A stretch of 10,570 nucleotides of DNA from Actinomycetes bacterium. Lineage in GTDB: Bacteria; Actinomycetota; Acidimicrobiia; Acidimicrobiales; Acidimicrobiaceae. Location: NCBI GenBank assembly GCA_021785315.1, contig JAJYFX010000026.1, forward strand, positions 1 through 10,570, in the 5' to 3' direction. The notes beneath the pieces are model-generated. The model saw only the letters and a list, made by a program, of their open reading frames with translations, was not told the DNA's origin and made no database searches. Position 1 is the stretch's first letter, and every line of letters begins with the position of its first letter. Below are positions 5,797 through 10,570 of this stretch, piece by piece. The position numbers and the translations under genes are program-made.

Positions 5797-6915
5797 ATGA
5801 CGATACCCTTGGCGCGGCGGTTGACAAATCGGTGGTTGATCGTGTCTTGGGGCCGGATATGGCTATGTTTTGGCACGGCGGCGGTTGTGATTGCGGGCTG
5901 CGGGACTGGGAGTATTGGCGCAGGCTCAGGTTTGCCGCCGGGCGACGCGATCGTTAGCACCACAGGATCTGCTGGAGCGGCCCCGGCCACGACTCTTCCA
6001 GGAGGTGCTTTCGCTCTTCAGCGGGCATTTGTAGATGTTGTGGCCAATGTGCGACCCCAGGTGGTGGAGATTTCAACCAACGTCGGGTTGGGCTCGGGTG
6101 TAATATTTGATTCCCGAGGCGATATCGTCACCAATGACCACGTGGTAGGCACAGCTGGCAGCTTTGAGGTAAACCTGGTCAACGGTCAAGCCCTTGCTGC
6201 GTCCCTGGTGGGCACCTACCCGCCCGATGATCTTGCGGTCATCCGAGTTTCTGGTTCCCGAAACCTTTCTCCAGCCACGTTTGGCAATTCCGCGGAGCTA
6301 CAGGTGGGGGATATTGTATTTGCGGTAGGCAACCCCTTGGGCCTTTCCAGTTCGGTAACAGAAGGTATCGTCAGCTATAACGGACGTGCTGTCGGCGAAG
6401 GAAACGGCGTTGAGTTGCCCTCGACAATCCAGACCAGTGCCGCCATCAATCCCGGCAACAGCGGTGGAGCACTAGTTGATCTGGCTGGCGAGGTGGTAGG
6501 AATACCGACCCTCGCTGCTGTCGACCAGCAAGTCGGCGGAGTAGCAGCTGGGATAGGATTTGCGATCCCATCCAACATTGTCAAGTTAATCGTCCCGCAA
6601 CTCATCGCCTATGGACATGTGATAAGCAGTGGCCGCGCAGCACTTGGAATTACCGGCTCAGATGCGGTCGATGCCTCTGGGAATCCTGCGGGAGTCATTG
6701 TTGCCAATGTGACGAATGGCGGGGCTGCAGCCAAAGCTGGTATCACTCCCGGCGATGTGATCACTTCCGTGAACGGACATCGTTTAACCTCATTGGCAGA
6801 TCTTCAAGATGTCCTGGCAGGTCTGGCACCTGGAGATAGTGTCACGGTAGGCATTATCAGCAGGGCTGGCACCAACCAAACGCTGAAAGTCATACTGGGT
6901 CAGCTAAGCGGCTGA
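5797..6915 (+). CDS. HtrA/DegP-type serine protease with PDZ domain, lipoprotein-like signal
   Basis: Extracytoplasmic quality-control protease of the S1C family, 372 residues from the ATG at 5797. This start has a near-ideal AAAGGAGG (5784-5791) six bases ahead; a TTG 19 codons upstream has none. The N-terminus is basic, then hydrophobic, ending in a lipobox-like VVIAGC with Cys35, so the protein is probably a lipid-anchored or membrane-bound exported enzyme. The catalytic triad is visible: H115 (IVTNDHVVG), D145 (PPDDLAVIRV), S222 (INPGNSGGALVD). A single PDZ domain occupies about residues 285-370, including GITPGDVITSVNG. Such proteases degrade or refold damaged envelope proteins. It is followed by a 340-bp gap before sigR; the nearby GGAAT-17-GTT site hints at stress control. 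Confidence 0.92.
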   Translation: MTIPLARRLTNRWLIVSWGRIWLCFGTAAVVIAGCGTGSIGAGSGLPPGDAIVSTTGSAGAAPATTLPGGAFALQRAFVDVVANVRPQVVEISTNVGLGSGVIFDSRGDIVTNDHVVGTAGSFEVNLVNGQALAASLVGTYPPDDLAVIRVSGSRNLSPATFGNSAELQVGDIVFAVGNPLGLSSSVTEGIVSYNGRAVGEGNGVELPSTIQTSAAINPGNSGGALVDLAGEVVGIPTLAAVDQQVGGVAAGIGFAIPSNIVKLIVPQLIAYGHVISSGRAALGITGSDAVDASGNPAGVIVANVTNGGAAAKAGITPGDVITSVNGHRLTSLADLQDVLAGLAPGDSVTVGIISRAGTNQTLKVILGQLSG

Positions 6916-7226
6916 CCCGAGGAGAACCTGGACTGCCTGGGAGCGACGCATGCTGGAAGACACGTTGGGTAAGAGTCTCCGCGTGAATAAAAACTCGGGT
7001 ACCGCGAATAATCAGATGGCGAGACCTTCACATCGTTGGCCGTGCGCAATTGCAAACTTTACAAGGTGCTACCCCTTCCAAGGCCTCACCCTCTACTGAA
7101 GTCGGCACTTCGCCCGGCATTGTCGATGTGTTCCAATGACTGCTTGAGTGCCCGGGGTCGAGGTTCTTTGCAACTGGTGCTCGAGAGAAGATCGTTGCAC
7201 AGCCTGAGACTGGTTCGTCGCAGTAA
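6916..7226. other. Intergenic, no gene seen
   Basis: No coding sequence is supported here. Short frames at 7028-7237 (minus) and 7036-7245 (plus) overlap each other and lack start signals or family features. Regulatory content is confined to the right end, where the sigR promoter lies. Confidence 0.4.
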
Positions 7227-7251
7227 GGAATTTTCACGCAGTTAATTTGTT
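7227..7251 (+). promoter_or_regulatory. Autoregulatory SigR-type promoter of sigR
   Basis: GGAAT (7227-7231) and GTT (7249-7251), 17 bp apart, match the SigR/SigH consensus GGAAT-N17/18-GTT. The GTT ends 10 bp before the ATG at 7262, so transcription would start at or just before that codon, giving a leaderless or near-leaderless mRNA. Autoregulation of sigR is well known in Streptomyces. Confidence 0.6.
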
Positions 7252-7261
7252 GAACATTTTG

Positions 7262-7864
7262 ATGTCACTTTCTCTAATTTCGGCTACGGTTACTCTGGTG
7301 GCTGATCAGGATAAATTTGCAGAGCAGGCAATGGAGTACACAGACGCTCTATATGGCGCTGCGTTGCGAATGACGAGAAATCCGGCGGAAGCAGAGGATT
7401 TGGTTCAAGAAACATACTTAAAGGCATATAGAGGTTTTGGCACTTTTCAAGAAGGTACCAACCTCAAAGCCTGGCTTTATAGGATCCTGACTAACACGTT
7501 CATCAATTCATACAGGGCAAAGCAAAGACGGCCTGATGAGAGTGCGTTAGACGATATTGAGGATCTCTATCTGTACCGAAGAATTGGCGCCCTTGAGGGG
7601 GGAACAATCGGGAAAAGCGCTGAAGAGGAAGTTTTGGAAAGCTTTACTGACTCTGACATAAAAGAAGCAATTGAGTCACTTCCGGAACAATTTCGTATCG
7701 CCGTGCTGTTATCAGATGTAGAAGGTTTTTCATACAAGGAGATCTCCGATATCGTCGGAGTTCCGTTAGGCACAGTAATGAGCCGTCTGCATCGAGGTAG
7801 AAAAGCACTGCAAAAAGCGCTAGTCGACGTTGGAATGCGCAGGGGTTTAGGTTTGGGTGAATGA
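7262..7864 (+). CDS. sigR: SigR/SigH-type ECF RNA polymerase sigma factor (thiol-oxidative stress)
   Basis: A group IV sigma factor of 200 residues from the ATG at 7262. Region 2 (about residues 25-95) contains [35 protein letters not shown] and [10 protein letters not shown], the signature of the SigR/SigH (ECF12-like) group. Region 4 (about 132-190) contains [20 protein letters not shown] and [12 protein letters not shown]. SigR directs RNA polymerase to thioredoxin, protease and thiol-homeostasis genes under disulfide stress and is held inactive by RsrA. An open frame extends to TTG codons at 7247 and 7250, but no ribosome site is present and those bases overlap the promoter -10; the ATG at 7262 fits leaderless initiation. 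Its TGA overlaps the ATG of the anti-sigma gene (ATGA), coupling the two. Confidence 0.92.
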   Translation: MSLSLISATVTLVADQDKFAEQAMEYTDALYGAALRMTRNPAEAEDLVQETYLKAYRGFGTFQEGTNLKAWLYRILTNTFINSYRAKQRRPDESALDDIEDLYLYRRIGALEGGTIGKSAEEEVLESFTDSDIKEAIESLPEQFRIAVLLSDVEGFSYKEISDIVGVPLGTVMSRLHRGRKALQKALVDVGMRRGLGLGE

Positions 7865-8127
7865 TGGAAAGAACGCAAGATACTGATTCTGCGGGCGGCG
7901 AATGTAATGAAACAATCGCGCGCTTATACACGTTTTTAGACGGTGAGATGACTCAAGACCGAAAAGAACAGATCAGGCGGCATTTGGACGAATGCTCGCC
8001 TTGTCTGGAGGCTTTCGAATTCGAAGCGGAACTGCGGAGCATGATTGCATCCAAGACAAGAGACCGTTGCCCGGATGCTCTGCGGAACAAGATTGCCGCA
8101 ATTCTGAAATACGGCAAGGTTGTTTAG
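7861..8127 (+). CDS. rsrA: RsrA-type zinc anti-sigma factor (redox sensor)
   Basis: This 88-residue ZAS-family anti-sigma factor has the diagnostic H-x3-C-x2-C motif (H41, C45, C48, in HLDECSPC). A further cysteine at C15 corresponds in position to the N-terminal zinc/redox cysteine of Streptomyces RsrA, and C70 lies near the C-terminus. Reduced, zinc-bound protein sequesters the sigma factor; disulfide formation between the N-terminal cysteine and one of the motif cysteines releases zinc and the sigma factor (family knowledge). The gene overlaps the sigR stop by ATGA and is therefore translationally coupled, giving near-stoichiometric synthesis. A second ATG at 7864 is an alternative start with negligible effect on the protein. 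Confidence 0.92.
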   Translation: MMERTQDTDSAGGECNETIARLYTFLDGEMTQDRKEQIRRHLDECSPCLEAFEFEAELRSMIASKTRDRCPDALRNKIAAILKYGKVV

Positions 8128-8175
8128 GCCAAGCCTTAACATCTAGTAGCAAAATTGTTCGATAACAAATAATTT

Positions 8176-8201
8176 GGAATTTAATCTGGTCTGTCAAAGT
8201 T
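8176..8201 (+). promoter_or_regulatory. Consensus SigR promoter of the zinc-knuckle gene
   Basis: GGAAT (8176-8180) and GTT (8199-8201) are separated by exactly 18 bp, the canonical SigR spacing. The GTT ends 9 bp before the ATG at 8211, and the distance from GGAAT to ATG (30 bp) is identical to that at sigR. No Shine-Dalgarno sequence lies between, which fits a leaderless transcript. Confidence 0.65.
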
Positions 8202-8210
8202 ATTAAATAC

Positions 8211-8405
8211 ATGGCAACTAGTACTGAGATTATTGGCGCGGTGCCACTTATCGGTGGTGAGAAGCCCTCTAGGGCGTACACAAAGGATCGTGTGTGCAGC
8301 GAACCAAGTTGTGACACCAAATTGTCGATATACAACCGTGGAAGATTTTGTTATATTCATCAGCCGATAACTGTCCCGCGAACCCGAGGGCGTAAGCTCG
8401 CCTAA
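8211..8405 (+). CDS. Small zinc-knuckle-like protein, probable SigR regulon member
   Basis: This 64-residue basic protein has a Cys/His cluster C29-x4-C34-x12-C47-x2-H50 (VCSEPSCDTKLSIYNRGRFCYIH), consistent with one bound zinc. The flanks are polar, and the basic C-terminus (RTRGRKLA) suggests nucleic-acid or RNA polymerase contact. I recall similar short proteins in actinobacteria but no established function. It begins 83 bp after rsrA behind its own SigR-type promoter, with no ribosome site, and ends 28 bp before the DUF2342 gene, so the two may be cotranscribed. A zinc/thiol protein under SigR control fits zinc release or thiol repair during disulfide stress, but this is inference. Confidence 0.8.
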   Translation: MATSTEIIGAVPLIGGEKPSRAYTKDRVCSEPSCDTKLSIYNRGRFCYIHQPITVPRTRGRKLA

Positions 8406-8433
8406 ATGAAGTGAACGGCTCAAATGGGGTGCT

Positions 8434-9498
8434 ATGCCTGACGTGATCTCTTGGGATGTGGCTTCGCGGGTAGCTAAGAATGTGGCAGGTTATTTTCCCG
8501 AGCCGCCCAGATCTGAAATATACTCGCTCGAGGCTGACCTGATCTCGATTTTTCCTGAAGCAGAATCTGAGGTTGCCGCCGCCACGGGATTGGCCGTCGC
8601 TGGTTCGCCAACGCCGCAGGTGATGTCGAGAGCCCAGTGGGCTGAAGCGAATATTACTTCATTCAAGAGCACTCTTGCCCCGCTCCTCGAGCAGTTGTCG
8701 GAAAAACTACCCCGTTGGAGAGTATCGGGGGCGAGCGCCGGAGTCGCGGGGGTCCAGTTAGGAGCGATCTTGGGCTGGTTGTCTTCGAAGGTTCTCGGTC
8801 AGTTCGATGTGATCCTCGCCGATGCGGGCATAGATTTGGACCAGGACACGGTTTATTTCGTTGCCCCGAACATTATTGCGGTGGAAATGAAATACGGGTT
8901 CGACCAACAGCAGTTCAGGCACTGGATTGCGCTGCATGAACTTACCCATAGGGCCCAGTTCAATGGCGTGGAGTGGATGAGGGGATATTTCAAAGAGCTT
9001 CTCCACGATTCGATCAGCTTGGCAAATCCTGACCCGCGCGTCTTTTTTGAGGCTTTGAAAAAGGCCTTTGAGTCGATTCGGGAAGGCAGGAATCCTATAG
9101 CGGAAAATGGGCCGATAGGAATGTTCGCCACGCCCGAACAATTGGTGATTCTGAACAGAATTTCGGGACTCATGTCTTTGCTCGAAGGCCACGGCGACGT
9201 CATCATGAATCGTGCTGGGGCGAGTGATATTTTGCAGTCCACCCGGTTTGCCGAGATCTTCGCCGAGCGTCGCAGTTCCCAGCGCGGCTTCGCCAAGCTG
9301 ATGTCCCAACTTCTTGGTACCGAAGCGAAGATGCGCCAGTATCAGGAGGGCGAGAGGTTCGTCCAAAGAGTCGAAGAATTTGGTGGCAACGAACTATTCA
9401 ACAAAGTTTGGGAACGTCCGGAGAATCTTCCAGACATCGCCGATATACGTGAACCGGATCTCTGGATTGAGCGAATGACGGCAAAATCAGGCATTTAA
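8434..9498 (+). CDS. DUF2342 zincin-like protein (F420-biosynthesis-associated family)
   Basis: A 354-residue member of the actinobacterial zincin-like family (DUF2342), annotated in databases as zinc-dependent metalloprotease or coenzyme F420 biosynthesis-associated. The active-site helix HWIALHELTHRAQFNG carries H168-E169-x-x-H172, followed by EWMRGYF typical of the family. Upstream, VAPNIIAVEMKY leads into the catalytic helix, and a second conserved acidic/His tract (LLEGHGDVIMNRAG) lies near residues 249-262. No signal peptide is visible, so it is probably cytoplasmic. The ATG at 8434 has only a weak GGGGT ribosome site. Location directly before tilS is the usual actinobacterial arrangement. 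Substrate and physiological role are not established; a direct role in F420 synthesis is unproven. Confidence 0.9.
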   Translation: MPDVISWDVASRVAKNVAGYFPEPPRSEIYSLEADLISIFPEAESEVAAATGLAVAGSPTPQVMSRAQWAEANITSFKSTLAPLLEQLSEKLPRWRVSGASAGVAGVQLGAILGWLSSKVLGQFDVILADAGIDLDQDTVYFVAPNIIAVEMKYGFDQQQFRHWIALHELTHRAQFNGVEWMRGYFKELLHDSISLANPDPRVFFEALKKAFESIREGRNPIAENGPIGMFATPEQLVILNRISGLMSLLEGHGDVIMNRAGASDILQSTRFAEIFAERRSSQRGFAKLMSQLLGTEAKMRQYQEGERFVQRVEEFGGNELFNKVWERPENLPDIADIREPDLWIERMTAKSGI

Positions 9499-9522
9499 AT
9501 TTGCGCTAAGGCGTAAATTTTT
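9497..9522 (+). terminator. Hairpin terminator after the zincin gene
   Basis: A 10-bp stem pairs 9497-9506 (AAATTTGCGC) with 9511-9520 (GCGTAAATTT) around the loop TAAG, with one G-T wobble, and ends in a T5 run (9518-9522). It starts inside the stop codon of the zincin gene. The flanking A/T runs mean it could act in either direction. It separates the zincin gene from tilS, although readthrough is possible. Confidence 0.65.
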
Positions 9523-9592
9523 CAGGGATAGCTTGTGATTGCATCTCTCAGCCTGGTGGTCCGCCCTGAGCCACTACGCGATAACGAAGTGT

Positions 9593-10570
9593 ATGCTTTG
9601 GCTGGTGGGCATCGAAGAGCTGTCAAGGATCAATCCCGAGGAGAAGGCTGATTTCATTCTGGACAGTTTGAGCCGCGCCGGTCTGGATTCCGCGCAGTTG
9701 CTTGGGCGATGTACCTTCGAGCCTCACCCTCAATCCGGCCTGCTGGAAGTCTCCGTGTCAGGTGGTGCAGATTCAGTTGCCTTGCTGATTTTGGCATTCC
9801 TGTCCAATCCAAATGTGCGGGTTTGGCATTTAAACCATCAATTGCGCCCTTCTTCAGGTCATGAGGCGGTATTTGTCCAAAATCTTGCTCGCGCGCTTTC
9901 GGCGGAGGTGGAAATTCTACGCATCGAAGTCGAAGATGGGCCCAATCTCGAAGAGCGGGCTAGGGATCAACGCCGCGCCGCCTTTATTGACGGGGTTGCG
10001 ACCGGCCATACGGCTGATGACCTGTGCGAAACCATGATTATCAATCTCGTCAGGGGGTCGGGCCCCAGTGGGCTTGGTTCGATGGCCCCAGGCCCCCAAC
10101 ACCCAATAATTGACCTGAGACGGGCTGAAACCGAGGCTATCTGCCTCGCGCTTTCCATCGAATTCGTTCGCGATGAGTCGAACATGGACCCCAGATTCTT
10201 AAGGAACCGCGTCAGGAATGAGGTTCTACCGCTGCTGTCAGAGGTGTCCCACAGAGATGTAGTTCCTATCCTTTCTCGCACGGCGCATATTTTCCGCCAA
10301 ATTGCAAACTATATCTCTTCCCAAGCTGACGAACTGGATCCAACGGAGGCCAAGGGACTTGCCGCCGCCGATGAAATCATCGCCACCGAGGCGATCAGGC
10401 GGTGGTTGACGGATGAACGCGGGCACTCTATTTCCTACGAACTTGCCCAAGATGTGCTGAGAGTTGCAAGAGGCGAGAAAGGTGCCACTGACCTGCCCGG
10501 AGCCATCAGGGTACGCCGATCAAAGGGAAAGCTTTCGAAATTCGCCATTGGTCATGCTAAGCCCGATAGC
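9593..10570 (+). CDS. tilS: tRNA(Ile)-lysidine synthetase TilS (3' end outside window)
   Basis: TilS converts C34 of the CAU-anticodon tRNA-Ile to lysidine using ATP and lysine, so the tRNA reads AUA; it is essential in most bacteria. The N-type ATP pyrophosphatase P-loop SGGADS is at residues 56-61. It is followed by WHLNHQLRPSSGHEA, ATGHTADDLCET and NLVRGSGPSGLGSM, then the DESNMDPRFLRNRVRNEVLP block that characterises TilS. The frame is open to the last base (326 codons seen), so the C-terminal end is missing. The start is uncertain: ATG at 9593 is the first ATG but has little ribosome-site support, and the frame extends upstream to a TTG at 9539 with AGGGA about 12 bases ahead. A long (55-residue) extension before the P-loop is unusual but possible. 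hpt and ftsH usually follow in actinobacteria. Confidence 0.9.
   Translation, partial: MLWLVGIEELSRINPEEKADFILDSLSRAGLDSAQLLGRCTFEPHPQSGLLEVSVSGGADSVALLILAFLSNPNVRVWHLNHQLRPSSGHEAVFVQNLARALSAEVEILRIEVEDGPNLEERARDQRRAAFIDGVATGHTADDLCETMIINLVRGSGPSGLGSMAPGPQHPIIDLRRAETEAICLALSIEFVRDESNMDPRFLRNRVRNEVLPLLSEVSHRDVVPILSRTAHIFRQIANYISSQADELDPTEAKGLAAADEIIATEAIRRWLTDERGHSISYELAQDVLRVARGEKGATDLPGAIRVRRSKGKLSKFAIGHAKPDS

Noticed and set aside
8758..9366. 202-codon minus-strand ORF
   Set aside because: Shadow of the DUF2342 gene; no family features.

Overview
The window looks like an actinobacterial chromosome segment, probably from a moderate-GC lineage such as the Acidimicrobiia (the class is an inference). 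The evidence is a SigR-type ECF sigma factor overlapping an RsrA-type zinc anti-sigma factor, a DUF2342 zincin-like protein directly before tilS (a typically actinobacterial pairing), and a RepSA-like plasmid/AICE replication initiator.

The left third (1-2830) is accessory DNA. It begins with the 3' end of an acidic ORF coupled by TAATG to an XRE-ImmA/IrrE regulator (153-1280). A wrecked integrative element follows: an N-terminally truncated excisionase on the minus strand (1486-1632), a RepSA-like initiator without its N-terminal half (about 1735-2397), and an intact excisionase overlapping it by ATGA (2394-2612). A 12-bp tandem repeat and the 3' half of a tRNA-Thr(CGT), which looks like an attachment-site scar, come next. 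No integrase is visible.

The middle (2831-5796) is sparse. A strong sigma-70-type promoter (TTGCAA-17-TATACT) lies just downstream of a 20-bp palindrome. It fires into strongly structured DNA (3053-3142) with no protein gene on that strand until 3644, so a small RNA is likely. A minus-strand ORF (3186-3473) looks like a C-terminal DUF3800-like fragment. Then comes an M24/creatinase-fold protein (3644-4897) that appears to have lost both metal-binding aspartates. About 900 bp follow without a convincing gene.

The right half is more conserved. It holds an HtrA/DegP-type protease with a lipoprotein-like signal (5797-6915), the sigR-rsrA redox stress pair (7262-8127), a small Cys/His zinc-knuckle protein (8211-8405), a DUF2342 zincin (8434-9498), a hairpin terminator, and the start of tilS, which runs off the end. 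The most informative regulatory signal is a GGAAT...GTT SigR-type promoter before both sigR and the zinc-knuckle gene. In both, the -35 lies exactly 30 bp from the ATG, implying near-leaderless mRNAs and placing the small zinc protein in the SigR regulon beside its regulator. A third GGAAT-17-GTT match lies upstream of the HtrA gene.
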